A stretch of 64,000 nt of DNA. It comes from Actinospineispora eucalypti (GTDB taxonomy: Bacteria > Actinomycetota > Actinomycetes > Mycobacteriales > Pseudonocardiaceae). The notes under the pieces are model-generated. The model saw only the letters and a program-made list of their open reading frames with translations. It made no database searches and was not told where the DNA came from. This document shows positions 49,722 through 58,817 of this stretch, piece after piece; position 1 is the first letter of the stretch; each line of letters starts with the position of its first letter. Location: positions 744,001-808,000 of the forward strand of contig JACHMT010000004.1 of NCBI GenBank assembly GCA_014208095.1, given 5' to 3'. The position numbers and the translations under genes were made by a program.

Positions 49722-52700
49722 ACGTGCTCCCTGCCGGGGCCAAAGACACTGGGATTGGCTGTCACGAGTTCACGCCAGCTCGGCTGCTCACCGCAGGCTG
49801 GGCTACGGTCGTCTTCGTGGTGGAACCTGAGCACCAACCAGCCGGCCTCGTCTTCAAGGCGAGACTGCGCCGCCCGATCCTTCTCGGTCTGGTGGTTGTA
49901 ATCGTGCACCGGGCCGTCGACGAAGATCGCGACGTCACGCGCTGAGGTGCGGTAGGCGAAATCGGGCCGGACATAGAAGCCGTCGATGAGTTCTTGTGAC
50001 TCGTCTGGCAGTCGGTAGCCACCTTCGTTGAGGTAGTGCAGGAAACGCTGCTCCAACCACGTGCAGCCCTTCTCCAACCGGGCCAGCAGCTCGGCGCGGT
50101 CCTCTCCTCGAACACCTCCCAGCTTCACACTGGCGGTGGACAGCTCCTGAAGCAGACCGATGACGCAGTGGCGGTCGAGCGCCTGGTGGTCCCACTGGTT
50201 GCTGTAGGACAACAGGCAGTCGTAGCAGGCTTGGGCGCACAGCTCAGTTGCGTGCTCGGCCTTTCCGAGGTCGTTGCCGGTGTCCGCGTCGTAGTGCAGC
50301 AGCCTGATGGCGCGCCGGGCCACGCGGCGCATCGGGCCGTCCTCGGTGGCGAGTCGACGCAGGACGCCCGCGCCGCCTTCGGCGGCCTCATACATCAACA
50401 GCACCGACCAGGCGTGCGGACGGATGCGCCCGGGCATTGGCTCGACCGCGAGCTCGTTGCTCTCCAGCTGGAACTCGGCTTCGACGGCGCGCTTGAGCGC
50501 GTACATCGCGGCCATTCGCTGCTCAACGGGAACGCGTGCGGCCAGCTTGATCAGCAGCGCGTTGCGGTGGTCCTGGACGTAGGGAACGACCCGCTGGATG
50601 CGTCCATCGCTATCGCTTGCGGTGTTCTGGTCGACGGCGCGAGCCCATTTGCCCTCGACCGTGTCGAGCAGGTAGCCGTGTTCGGCTTTGTCTTTGCGGC
50701 GGCGCAGGCCCACGTTCATGCGGCGGATGAGCGCGGTGTCGCCGTAGTTCAGCTCGGCGAGTGTGCGACCGTCGGCATCGACGAGTGTGCTGGTGAGCTT
50801 GCTGCTGCGTTCGCCGTGCGGTTCGAAGCGGATCGCGGTGGTGATCTCGTGTCCGGCGCGTTGGCGTTCTTCCTCGTCCGCGCTGATCCGGTCCCGGCGG
50901 CGGGTCTTGACGGCCAACAAGCGCATCATTGCGGTCATCTTCGCCAGTTCGGTCGATCCGCAGTGCTCACACTCGCCATACCCGGTCGGCCCGTTACCCT
51001 CGTTGAGATATCCGCAGGCCTCGCAGCGGTCTATCTCAGTCAGGTTGACTCCGGTGCCGTCTTCGCGGGCTGGCAAACTGACCCGATTTACTTCGTAACG
51101 TGCGCCCTCGTGGTAGATGAAGGCGCCTGGGCCGAATTCGCTGATCGCCAGGAAGCGCGGGCGCTGCACGTAGTCGCCCTGCCCGTGTGCTGTCCGGCGT
51201 TCGGCTGGGATGAATGCCGCGAGGGGCAGCCGGGGGAAGGAGTACCCGGGCAGAAATCCTTCGGAGGCGAAGTACCGGTAGGGATAGAAGTCGCCTTGGT
51301 TGACGTCATCGATCTCGCCGCGCAAGAGGTCCAGGGCGGCCCGGGCCTCGGATATCTGTCCCCGTGCACGCCGCTTGGCGGGCTCGGATGCCCCAATGGT
51401 CTTCAGTACTTCGTTGGCGGAGTCGAGCTCGTTGCGTGCCTCCTGGTACAGGCCGCGCCAACGATCAAGCGCCTGTTGGAACCGGCTTGGCGCCTGGCTG
51501 ATCGTCTCCTCGATCCAGCGGTCGCGCCACCACGGCGCGGCTACCACCTCGGGCGTGGCACGCAGTACCGTTCGAACAGCCGAGGTGGCCCGCGTTGTGG
51601 CCGCCTGGTTGAAGATCTTCGAGGTCACCTCGTCATGTAACGGCTGACCGGGCAGCTCCACATCGATTAGCTCGACCATGCTCGATTTGAGGTCCAGTCC
51701 CGTCTGCACCAGCCAGATCGCGTGGGCATGAGCGCGCACGAGGTCCTGATTGCCCAGTTCGAGCCGAGGTGGTGCGACCGCGCCGGCGACCATGTCCTGG
51801 CTGCGTCCGAAGTAGTAATTGTCGTGGGCGCTGCCTGTAGCGCAGTACGTCAGTACCACAGCCGGCTGCCCCGAGCGGCCGGCTCGGCCGGAGCGCTGCG
51901 CATAGTTCGCTGGGGTTGGCGGGACGTTGCGCATTCCGACTACGTTGAGGCTTCTGATGTCGACGCCGAGCTCCATCGTCGGCGAGCAATACAGGACGGG
52001 CAGGTCAGCTGTGCTGAACCGTCGCTCACGCTCCTGGCGTACCTCAGGGGCGACCTGAGCGGTGTGTTCGTGTGCTTCGAGGCCAGCCAGCCCACCCGCG
52101 GTCTCGGCGTAGAACCGACGGAAGTAGGGGTTGACCCGGCCCTCGGTGTTGTTGCCACGCATCAGGTCAGGGGCACGGTGTTGCCCCTCGCCAGCCCACC
52201 ATTCGATCATCCCGGCCTGGATGCGGTAGCCCACACGCCGATGCCGCTCCTCAACCCTGGCGAGCAGCCCGACCTTGGCCATCGTGGTGAGCAAGGAGCC
52301 GATGATGGTGTCCGCGTCCGCCACTGCCACAGGGTGCGGGTGCAAGGGGAAACGGTCAGGCCGGCGCAGCCAACGTCCGTATAGACCGAGGCCGGAGAGG
52401 TAGAGGTCGCGGCCTATCCCGGGAAGCCCTTTGGGCCGGGTGCCTGGGTAGCAGGTCGCCGCGTAGACGCCTTGCTCGTCGGTCAACGTCCATGGTGCGC
52501 GTAGCCACTCTTGACTTGCTCGCCTGATGGCCTCGTACCGCTCCTCGGTGAGGTACTCAGACTCGATGCAAATATGCCGGCGCATTTCGTCGAGTAGCGT
52601 CTGCATGATGAGCTGACGAGTCTCTGGGTCGGCTCCCGCCAATGGCTGCCCCGCGCTTGCCCATTTATCTTCGTCAACGGCGAGCCGGTTGAGGCTCGCG

Positions 52701-54883
52701 TAGGCAAGCTTCAGCTGGCCCGTCTGCTCCAGGTTGGGCATCGTGATCCGCCAGCCCCGCCGCAGGTCCGCCCACACCCGGTAGGCCACCGATTCCCGTA
52801 GCGCCTTTGCTACTCTTTGTTCAGCTGCGTACTCCACATCCGGGTTGCGGGCGTAATCAGCGAGCGAGACGTTGAGGCATTCGATCACCCGCCGGCCGAG
52901 TTCGTCGTCGGTTAGCGGTTCGTCCGGGAATCGCTCCTGCTGTCGGGCCACGGCCCGATAGACGGCCGAGCGAATCAGGCCGACCAATACGAAGTCGTTG
53001 AAATGGCCGGCCTGCAGGCTGGCGTCCTGGCGGTTGTCGGAGAAAGCCAGGAACTTGCGGGCGTCCTCATCGAGGTCAGTGGCGCCGCGTAATGTCCGCA
53101 TCACGGCCTGGGACAACACTGAGACTGCGCTCGCCCTGCCCTCGGTACCCAGACTCGCCACGCGAGAGAATTCCGATTGCCCCGTGCTCTCATAGCTAGT
53201 CTTGCAGCACGGGCAGAAATGCAGAGTCTCAAAGAACGCGACCGGAATCCCCTCGGCGGTGCGTGCCCCGGAGTTGTTGACCCGCATCCCCTCCGGCAGC
53301 CGCGATCGACGAGGCTTATCGAGTTCCCGGCTGCCACCGAACTCAACCACCCAGTCGTCCGGCACGAGATCCAGAAGCTCAACCGAGGATGTGTCAGGCC
53401 AATCCGAGCTGAGGATCAGCAATAAGCCTGTGGCATGCGCCGGGTCGCCCGCGCCACCGCTCAGCAGCCGCGGAGTGAACAGCTCACCGCCCTGCTCCCG
53501 ATTCACCACCAGGAAGTCCTGTCCACACTCGCGGCAGAACGCGAGCGGAAACAGGGGCTGTCCGGGCGGCTCGACCGGGGCGCTGCGCTGATAGCGGGTC
53601 GTCAGGTAGCGCCGGTCCGGTCGATCAAGGGTCACATAGGCGGTGTCCCCCTTACCGATGAACTGATGGAGCTTGAATGCGAACAGCGCACGACCATCGG
53701 CACCGCGTGCCCGCGACCCAGCCAGCAGTGTGTCTCGCAACGCCTTCTCACACACCGCGTGGTCTAAGCCGGTGTCTGTCGCGAGCGTGACTGCTGCGTC
53801 CCGTAGCCGTGTAGGTGATTGGCGAGCAAGGTGGCCTTCGCCATCCTCACGCAGCCCGAAAACCCGCTCGATCCAGATGGCGAGATCGTCGTGCCGCAAG
53901 GCTGCGTGAGCTGCCGGAGGCACGCTCGTTACCCGTCTGGCGAGTCGGGTGAGATCGGCCTCACCAACGGTGGCGCGCCGGAGCGACTCGCCGATGACGC
54001 TGGCGGCCGCAATCGGCGTCCCGAACAGTCGAGTGGCCAGAGCGGCTACCTCCGTGCGTTGCTCGGCCGGGCTTCCTGGCCCGGCAAGCGTGGCGCTGGT
54101 TCCGATGCACTGGAGCTGATCACCCCGCACGGCTGCGCGTAGCCGGCGCACCAGCATGGCGACATCGGCACCTTGACGGCCTCGATATGTGTGCAACTCA
54201 TCGAGCACGAGGAACGAGAGGTTCTCCGCGCTCGTGATCAGTCGTTGGCGCTCCCTGGGACGGGTGAGCATGAGTTCCAACATCATGTAGTTAGTCAGCA
54301 AGATGTCCGGCGGGCTATCGAGGATCACGTCTCGCTCTGCGCGGCTCTCCTGACCGGTGTACCGCTTGAAACTGACCCTCGGCCTGTCCTTGCTGAGGAA
54401 CTTTTCCAACTCGCCGCGCTGGCTGTTGGCCAGCGCATTCATCGGGTAGACGATGATCGCGCGTACTCCGCGTCCTGGGCCGTCATGGAGCACGCGATCC
54501 ACGATCGGCACGATGTAGGACAGTGACTTGCCCGAGCCAGTGCCTGTGGTGAGCACGTACGACTCTCGGCGTGTGGCAACACGGATTGCGTCAGCCTGAT
54601 GCTTATGGAATCTGAGCTCGCTACCGACCGGATCGGTGTCCGTCCGCTGTCGGAAGATCTCAGAACATGCCGGGTGGAGCAGACCAGCATCAACCAGGTC
54701 GCCGACCGAACCGCCGGACTCGAAGGCCGGATTGAGCGCTAGCCAAGGCTCGGGCCACAGCAGCCCGTTCTCGATTTCACGCTCGACCGTTTTGAAGACG
54801 TCTGGGTCGCGGATGTTCAGGAACCCACGCACGAACGACTCGTAGTCGTCGAGCACTTCCCCGAGCACACCGAACGCATCCAC
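49718..54883 (-). CDS. giant DEAD/DEAH helicase with DUF1998 and nuclease-like C-terminus
   Basis: 1721 residues from GTG 54883 (GGAGG, 5-nt spacing; a longer frame to 55078 lacks homology). Walker A LTTGTGSGKSLSY (113-120), motif II VLDELHTYRGRQGAD (DELH 228-231), helicase C motifs SPTMELGVDIRSLNVVGM and NYAQRSGRAGRSGQP near residue 1000, so the two RecA lobes are separated by a large insert. Then a zinc ribbon (CEACGYLN, CEHCGS, about 1294), the DUF1998 signature CYDCLLSYSNQWDHQALDR (about 1558), and a PD-(D/E)XK/DUF559-like end (FYVRPDFAYR, DVAIFVDGPVHDYNHQTEK, GWLVLRF). First gene of the operon. Domain set corresponds to DrmA plus DrmB fused, or to DruE. Confidence 0.88.
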   Translation of the reverse strand: MDAFGVLGEVLDDYESFVRGFLNIRDPDVFKTVEREIENGLLWPEPWLALNPAFESGGSVGDLVDAGLLHPACSEIFRQRTDTDPVGSELRFHKHQADAIRVATRRESYVLTTGTGSGKSLSYIVPIVDRVLHDGPGRGVRAIIVYPMNALANSQRGELEKFLSKDRPRVSFKRYTGQESRAERDVILDSPPDILLTNYMMLELMLTRPRERQRLITSAENLSFLVLDELHTYRGRQGADVAMLVRRLRAAVRGDQLQCIGTSATLAGPGSPAEQRTEVAALATRLFGTPIAAASVIGESLRRATVGEADLTRLARRVTSVPPAAHAALRHDDLAIWIERVFGLREDGEGHLARQSPTRLRDAAVTLATDTGLDHAVCEKALRDTLLAGSRARGADGRALFAFKLHQFIGKGDTAYVTLDRPDRRYLTTRYQRSAPVEPPGQPLFPLAFCRECGQDFLVVNREQGGELFTPRLLSGGAGDPAHATGLLLILSSDWPDTSSVELLDLVPDDWVVEFGGSRELDKPRRSRLPEGMRVNNSGARTAEGIPVAFFETLHFCPCCKTSYESTGQSEFSRVASLGTEGRASAVSVLSQAVMRTLRGATDLDEDARKFLAFSDNRQDASLQAGHFNDFVLVGLIRSAVYRAVARQQERFPDEPLTDDELGRRVIECLNVSLADYARNPDVEYAAEQRVAKALRESVAYRVWADLRRGWRITMPNLEQTGQLKLAYASLNRLAVDEDKWASAGQPLAGADPETRQLIMQTLLDEMRRHICIESEYLTEERYEAIRRASQEWLRAPWTLTDEQGVYAATCYPGTRPKGLPGIGRDLYLSGLGLYGRWLRRPDRFPLHPHPVAVADADTIIGSLLTTMAKVGLLARVEERHRRVGYRIQAGMIEWWAGEGQHRAPDLMRGNNTEGRVNPYFRRFYAETAGGLAGLEAHEHTAQVAPEVRQERERRFSTADLPVLYCSPTMELGVDIRSLNVVGMRNVPPTPANYAQRSGRAGRSGQPAVVLTYCATGSAHDNYYFGRSQDMVAGAVAPPRLELGNQDLVRAHAHAIWLVQTGLDLKSSMVELIDVELPGQPLHDEVTSKIFNQAATTRATSAVRTVLRATPEVVAAPWWRDRWIEETISQAPSRFQQALDRWRGLYQEARNELDSANEVLKTIGASEPAKRRARGQISEARAALDLLRGEIDDVNQGDFYPYRYFASEGFLPGYSFPRLPLAAFIPAERRTAHGQGDYVQRPRFLAISEFGPGAFIYHEGARYEVNRVSLPAREDGTGVNLTEIDRCEACGYLNEGNGPTGYGECEHCGSTELAKMTAMMRLLAVKTRRRDRISADEEERQRAGHEITTAIRFEPHGERSSKLTSTLVDADGRTLAELNYGDTALIRRMNVGLRRRKDKAEHGYLLDTVEGKWARAVDQNTASDSDGRIQRVVPYVQDHRNALLIKLAARVPVEQRMAAMYALKRAVEAEFQLESNELAVEPMPGRIRPHAWSVLLMYEAAEGGAGVLRRLATEDGPMRRVARRAIRLLHYDADTGNDLGKAEHATELCAQACYDCLLSYSNQWDHQALDRHCVIGLLQELSTASVKLGGVRGEDRAELLARLEKGCTWLEQRFLHYLNEGGYRLPDESQELIDGFYVRPDFAYRTSARDVAIFVDGPVHDYNHQTEKDRAAQSRLEDEAGWLVLRFHHEDDRSPACGEQPSWRELVTANPSVFGPGREHV

Positions 54884-55324
54884 TGTGCCTCCAGGCCACC
54901 TGACCGACGCAGTATGTGTCGACCCCCTGATCGACCGCGATCTCCAGAGTGCTATGTTCCGAGGTTTGGCATGTACAAGTCTGCATCCTACGACGGCGTC
55001 ACTCGATCGTGTGATTACTGCCCTGTGGGATTCTCGGGGGCTGTCGGAGCTGCGGGCTAGGTGACGATCTGTGCTCACTGCACGCCTGTGGCGGCAAGGG
55101 GAGGGCGCAGGCCGCTCGTCGCATGAATCTTTCGTAACTATGTGTTACGTCGGGCCAGGAGAAGTCCAGACTGGATCTAGTCGACGACGGAATGGGTCAC
55201 CAACGGAGGCAGACGCTTGCCGGCTCAGCGGGTGCCGGGCTGTTCGAGGCGGTTGACGTGCTGGACGCGGTGGGCCCAGTATTGCTAGAACGGTTCTCAA
55301 TGTTTCTCATTTCGGAGGCAGGGT
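54884..55324. promoter_or_regulatory. divergent promoter region between the two accessory operons
   Basis: 441 bp without a supported gene and lower in GC. Contains the dyad CGTAAC-TATGT-GTTACG (55133-55149) and AT-rich stretches suited to promoters. The regulator encoded at 56030 is the natural candidate to bind here and control both the helicase operon and the radical SAM operon. Confidence 0.45.
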
Positions 55325-55558
55325 ATGCGCGCTCGGTTCCTCGGCAAGGACCCCGAATCGCAAGTGGACAACTCACCTACGCTGTTCGCCACCGACCGAA
55401 CAGACCGGACGACCTACATCGCGCAGGGTTGGAAGGTGACGGACCCGCAGGTGTTGGCGGACGTCGGGCCGGTACCCGATCACGAGACATTGATCGAGAT
55501 CCCGGAAGAGGTCCTGAAGTTTTATGTGCGCAGATACCGGGAGGAGGGGGAGCGCTGA
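55325..55558 (+). CDS. small hypothetical protein of DUF6879/Scr1 module
   Basis: 77 residues, ATG 55325, 6 nt after GGAGG. MRARFLGKDPESQVDNSPTL then RTTYIAQGWKVTDPQVLADV and IEIPEEVLKFYVRRYREEGER. Small acidic-ended proteins of this kind commonly precede DUF6879 and Scr1-type regulator genes in actinobacteria. No biochemical function known. Overlaps the next gene by 4 nt. Confidence 0.7.
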   Translation: MRARFLGKDPESQVDNSPTLFATDRTDRTTYIAQGWKVTDPQVLADVGPVPDHETLIEIPEEVLKFYVRRYREEGER

Positions 55559-56106
55559 GTCGGTTCATCGAGCCTGGTCCTGAGTTCAGGAAGCTGTTCC
55601 ACACTTTCGAGCACACGGCGTTCCGGTTGGAGGCGCGCGATACCTACGACGCGTCATATGAGAACGAGTCGTTGCGGAAGTTCCTTGCCGGTGAGCCGGA
55701 CGATCTGCCGTGGTTGCAGACCTGGCTGGACATGATCCGTGAGGCGGCGTCCGAGGGCCGTCGTTTCGCCCGTGTCCGGGTGGTGACGGTGCCGCTGACT
55801 GACTACAGCCGGTTCGGGGCGTGGTGCGCGCAGTTCACTAACGGCGCGGGGGAGGACATCCGCTACCTGGAACGGGAACGGGCGCGCGCCGCGCAGGTTC
55901 CGGAGCATGACTACTGGCTGTTCGATTCACGCAAGTTGGTGCGGATGCACTTCGATGACCAGGATGCCTTCCTGGGCGGGGAGATCATCGAGGATCCGAC
56001 GGTGATCGTGCAGCACAACTATTGGCGTGATGCCGCCTGGCATCACGCAGTTCGACGGGACGATTTTGCCAACGAACAGGGCGTCGGACGTCTCGAACGT
56101 CCTTGA
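55555..56106 (+). CDS. DUF6879 family protein
   Basis: 183 residues if translation starts at CTG 55555 (LSRFIEPGPEFRKLF), which overlaps the preceding stop and follows a GGGAGGAGGGGG purine run at good spacing; no ATG, GTG or TTG start fits better. Family hallmark FHTFEHTAFRLEARDTYD near the N-terminus, then DMIREAASEGRRFARVRVVT and HDYWLFDSRKLVRMHFDD. Usually next to a DUF5753 regulator and thought to be part of a toxin-antitoxin-like or signalling pair. Function unproven. Confidence 0.75.
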   Translation: MSRFIEPGPEFRKLFHTFEHTAFRLEARDTYDASYENESLRKFLAGEPDDLPWLQTWLDMIREAASEGRRFARVRVVTVPLTDYSRFGAWCAQFTNGAGEDIRYLERERARAAQVPEHDYWLFDSRKLVRMHFDDQDAFLGGEIIEDPTVIVQHNYWRDAAWHHAVRRDDFANEQGVGRLERP

Positions 56107-56947
56107 AGCACGCAACACGCTCGGCAAACGACTCCGCGAGCTGCGCCTCCGCGCTGGTCTGAGCGGTAGGGAGCTGGCGGAGTCGTTGTCGTGGGCGCGG
56201 TCCAAGGTGTCCAAGCTGGAGAACGGACAGCAGACCCCCACCGACAACGACATCAGAGCCTGGACCGGGGCGACGGGCAGCGGCAACGAGGCAGAGTCTC
56301 TGCTGGTCTCGTTGCACACCCTGGAAGTGCAGCACGCCGACTGGCAGCGGATCCTGCGCACGGGGATCCGGCCTCGGCAGAACAAGCTGGCCGAGTTGGA
56401 CCAGCAGACGAAGCTGTTCCGCGCCTTCGAGGTGACCGTCATCCCCGGCCTGCTCCAGACGCCGGGGTACGCACGCGCCCGGTTCGCCGAAAGCATCCGC
56501 TGGCTCAAGGTCCCGAACGACATCGACGAGGCCGTGCAGGGCCGCATCGCTCGACAGGAGATCCTGCATCGGCCGGACAAACGATTCCATTTCGTGCTGA
56601 CCGAGGCGGCGTTGCGTTACCGGCTGTGCCCGCCGGACGTGACGCTCAGTCAGCTCGGCCACCTGATCTCGCTCACCGCCTTGCCGAACGTCCGGCTCGG
56701 CGTCATCGGCTTCGACACCCAGTACGTCACGTCCCCGTGGCACGGTTTCTGGATCTACGACAACGACAGGGTGCTCGTCGAAACCATGTCCGCCGCGCTC
56801 GACCTGCGCCAGCCAGCCGAGATCGAGCTCTACAGCGGGGCCTTCGAGCAGCTCGCCGCCGTGGCCAGCTACGGCCGCTCCGCGCGCGCCATCATCAACC
56901 GCGCCATCGACGACCTTGAGCCTGAGGTGGCGGACGGTAGCGATTAA
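56030..56947 (+). CDS. Scr1-type XRE regulator with DUF5753
   Basis: 305 residues from ATG 56030 (GTG 56027 possible); its first 77 nt overlap the DUF6879 gene. HTH at about residues 27-80 (LGKRLRELRLRAGLSGRELA, WARSKVSKLENGQQTPTDND) and DUF5753 at about 100-295 (LFRAFEVTVIPGLLQTPGYA, FHFVLTEAALRY, LISLTALPNVRLGVIGFDTQ, WIYDNDRVLVETMSAALDL). The ASDVSNVLEARNTLG lead-in is typical. Probably the master repressor of the flanking operons. Confidence 0.9.
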   Translation: MPPGITQFDGTILPTNRASDVSNVLEARNTLGKRLRELRLRAGLSGRELAESLSWARSKVSKLENGQQTPTDNDIRAWTGATGSGNEAESLLVSLHTLEVQHADWQRILRTGIRPRQNKLAELDQQTKLFRAFEVTVIPGLLQTPGYARARFAESIRWLKVPNDIDEAVQGRIARQEILHRPDKRFHFVLTEAALRYRLCPPDVTLSQLGHLISLTALPNVRLGVIGFDTQYVTSPWHGFWIYDNDRVLVETMSAALDLRQPAEIELYSGAFEQLAAVASYGRSARAIINRAIDDLEPEVADGSD

Positions 56948-56974
56948 TTTCGCGCCGGGCCGTGCGGACAGCTT

Positions 56975-57001
56975 GTTTCGAGAAACTTTGGGAACGTTTC
57001 T
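56975..57001. promoter_or_regulatory. overlapping GTTTC/GAAAC dyads before radical SAM gene
   Basis: GTTTC-GA-GAAAC (56975-56986) overlaps a second dyad AGAAAC/GTTTCT (56981-57001, 9-nt spacer), immediately before the radical SAM start at 57008. TAGATT at 57001 could be a -10 box if the true start is the GTG at 57020 on a leaderless transcript. Likely operator for the upstream XRE protein. Confidence 0.4.
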
Positions 57002-57007
57002 AGATTC

Positions 57008-58231
57008 GTGAGTTGGCACGTGTTTACGCTGCCCGGGCACGTCGCGATTGGCGGCATCGTCCGGGGAGATCTGGTGACACCATCCGTGCCATTGCTGGCG
57101 AAAGAGCAGGTCGAACGGCTACCCGAGCGCGCGCGTGAGGTGGTGGAGTATCGCAAGAGCGGGTTGAGCCTGAACCACATTCAGGGGTGTCCGCTGGATT
57201 GTGCGTACTGCATCCGGCATACCTACGGGTTGTGGGATCAGCGGCAGCCGCGCGCGCTGATGCCGGATGCCGAGGCGGTGCGCCAGCTGGTGCAGCACCG
57301 GTACTTCCAGCCGCACGTGACGCCGGTGCAGGTGTTCAACCGCGCCACGGACCCGTTTCTGCCGGCTGTCCGGGCGCACACCTTCGCGGTGTTGGAGGAT
57401 CTCGATCGGCGCGGCCTCACCAATCACCTCTTGGTCATCACCCGCTATCAGATGATCCCGGCCGACGTCGAGCGGCTGAACCAGCTCCTGCATCTCAAGG
57501 TGACGCTGTTGTTCACGTACTCGGGTATCGAGAACACCCGGATCGAGCCGTACCCGTCGCGGGTCGCGGCCGGGTCGTTGAAGCTGATGAGCGCGCCGAG
57601 CCGGCGCCGGTATCGCACGGTGCTGTACTGGCGTCCCCTGGTGCCTGGGCTCAACGACTCCGACGAGCACCTTCACCGAGCCTGTGAACTGGCCCGGTAC
57701 GCGGACGCGACCGTGTTCACCGGGCTGTTCTATCGGGACGAGATCGCCGCCTATTACCGGGCGAACCACCTGCCTGAGCCGTATGACGAGACCGCGCGCC
57801 GCAAGATCGTCCCGGAAACGTTGGAGCAGCGGGTGCTCGCGGTGTTCGGCATGTCGGTGCCGTTGTTCCGCAAGACCTCGTGCGCGGTGTCCTACGTACA
57901 CGGGATGCCGGACTACAACGGCCACTACGGCATCCGGGAGATGTGTGACATCTGCCCACTGAGCCAACTCGCGCGCTGCGCCGGCGCGCACCGCGCCCCG
58001 ACGCGTAAGTGCCTGGAGCAGGTGGCGGCGGTGCTACCAGAGGGCCATCAGATGGAGGTCGTAGAGATCGATGAGCGGGCGGCGGTGGTGTCCGGGTTGG
58101 ACACGGAGCAGCCGCGCTACTACTTGCAGCACGCGCTCGGGTTCCAGGTCCACGATGTCGCACACCCACACCGGACGCGGCGGCATGGGCGCGCGGACAT
58201 CGGCTGGAAGGACACCACCGACGATGACTGA
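57008..58231 (+). CDS. radical SAM enzyme of unknown substrate
   Basis: 407 residues from GTG 57008 (57020 possible). Iron-sulfur motif Cx3Cx2C in IQGCPLDCAYCIRH (Cys61, 65, 68), then FNRATDPFLPAVRAHT and HLLVITRYQM, as in the DNA-repair-photolyase (SplB)-like radical SAM group. A C-terminal cysteine cluster (CDICPLSQLARCAG and RAPTRKC, from about residue 312) suggests an auxiliary cluster. Neighbours are a DEDDh exonuclease and a thymidylate kinase-like gene, so a nucleotide or nucleic-acid substrate is plausible. It overlaps the next gene by 8 nt. Confidence 0.85.
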   Translation: MSWHVFTLPGHVAIGGIVRGDLVTPSVPLLAKEQVERLPERAREVVEYRKSGLSLNHIQGCPLDCAYCIRHTYGLWDQRQPRALMPDAEAVRQLVQHRYFQPHVTPVQVFNRATDPFLPAVRAHTFAVLEDLDRRGLTNHLLVITRYQMIPADVERLNQLLHLKVTLLFTYSGIENTRIEPYPSRVAAGSLKLMSAPSRRRYRTVLYWRPLVPGLNDSDEHLHRACELARYADATVFTGLFYRDEIAAYYRANHLPEPYDETARRKIVPETLEQRVLAVFGMSVPLFRKTSCAVSYVHGMPDYNGHYGIREMCDICPLSQLARCAGAHRAPTRKCLEQVAAVLPEGHQMEVVEIDERAAVVSGLDTEQPRYYLQHALGFQVHDVAHPHRTRRHGRADIGWKDTTDDD

Positions 58232-58817
58232 CTGGACGAGCCTGACCTACGTGGTCGTCGACGTGGAAGGCAACGGCCAGCAGCCACCCGACCTCGTGGA
58301 ACTGGCCGCCGTGCCCATCGTGGGCGGGGTCATCGGTGAGCCGGCGTGCTGGTTGGTGAAGCCCGAGACGCCGATCTCGCCGATCGCCCGCCGCATCCAC
58401 GGCATCACCAACGGCGCGGTCGCCACCGCGCCCACGTTCGCCGACATCGAGGCCGAGGTGCGAGAAACGCTCTCTGCGGACGCGGTTGTGGCTCATAACG
58501 CCCACGTGGATCTCGGAGTCCTGCGGCGCAAGCTCTGCGGGTGGGACTGCCCGGAAATCTTCGACACCCTGCAACTCGCTCGCCGCCTGCTGTCTGGTGC
58601 CGACAGCTACAAGCTCGGTGCGCTCGTTGACCGGCTGCGGTTAGCGGAGGGGCTTCCGGATGGGCTTGCGCCGCACCGTGCCACGTATGACGCCCTGGTC
58701 ACCGCGCGGCTGTTCGTCCACCTCGCCACGCCGCCGGACGCGTGGGCGCGGTCGTTGGACCAGCTCCGCGACAGATCGGGGAGAGGAGGCGATGGTGGTA
58801 CTGAGGCCCTTTTCTGA
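58224..58817 (+). CDS. DEDDh 3'-5' exonuclease (DnaQ-like)
   Basis: 197 residues from ATG 58224. Exo I motif YVVVDVEGNGQQPPDLVELA (DxE), IHGITNGAVATAP, Exo II VVAHNAHVDLGVLRRKL (HNxxxD), and Exo III GLAPHRATYDALVTARLF (HxxxxD). These complete the DEDDh set. Relatives include the PolC/DnaQ proofreading domain and RNase T. Co-translated with the radical SAM gene and overlapping the kinase gene by 26 nt. Confidence 0.88.
   Translation: MTDWTSLTYVVVDVEGNGQQPPDLVELAAVPIVGGVIGEPACWLVKPETPISPIARRIHGITNGAVATAPTFADIEAEVRETLSADAVVAHNAHVDLGVLRRKLCGWDCPEIFDTLQLARRLLSGADSYKLGALVDRLRLAEGLPDGLAPHRATYDALVTARLFVHLATPPDAWARSLDQLRDRSGRGGDGGTEALF

Noticed and set aside
42745-54883. Complete canonical class 1 DISARM
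   Set aside because: No PLD-type drmC and no separate drmB gene; the helicase and DUF1998 parts are one protein, so the named system is only a comparison.
49718-55078. Longer start for the giant helicase at 55078
   Set aside because: The extra 65 residues lack homology and a ribosome site, whereas GTG 54883 has GGAGG at correct spacing.
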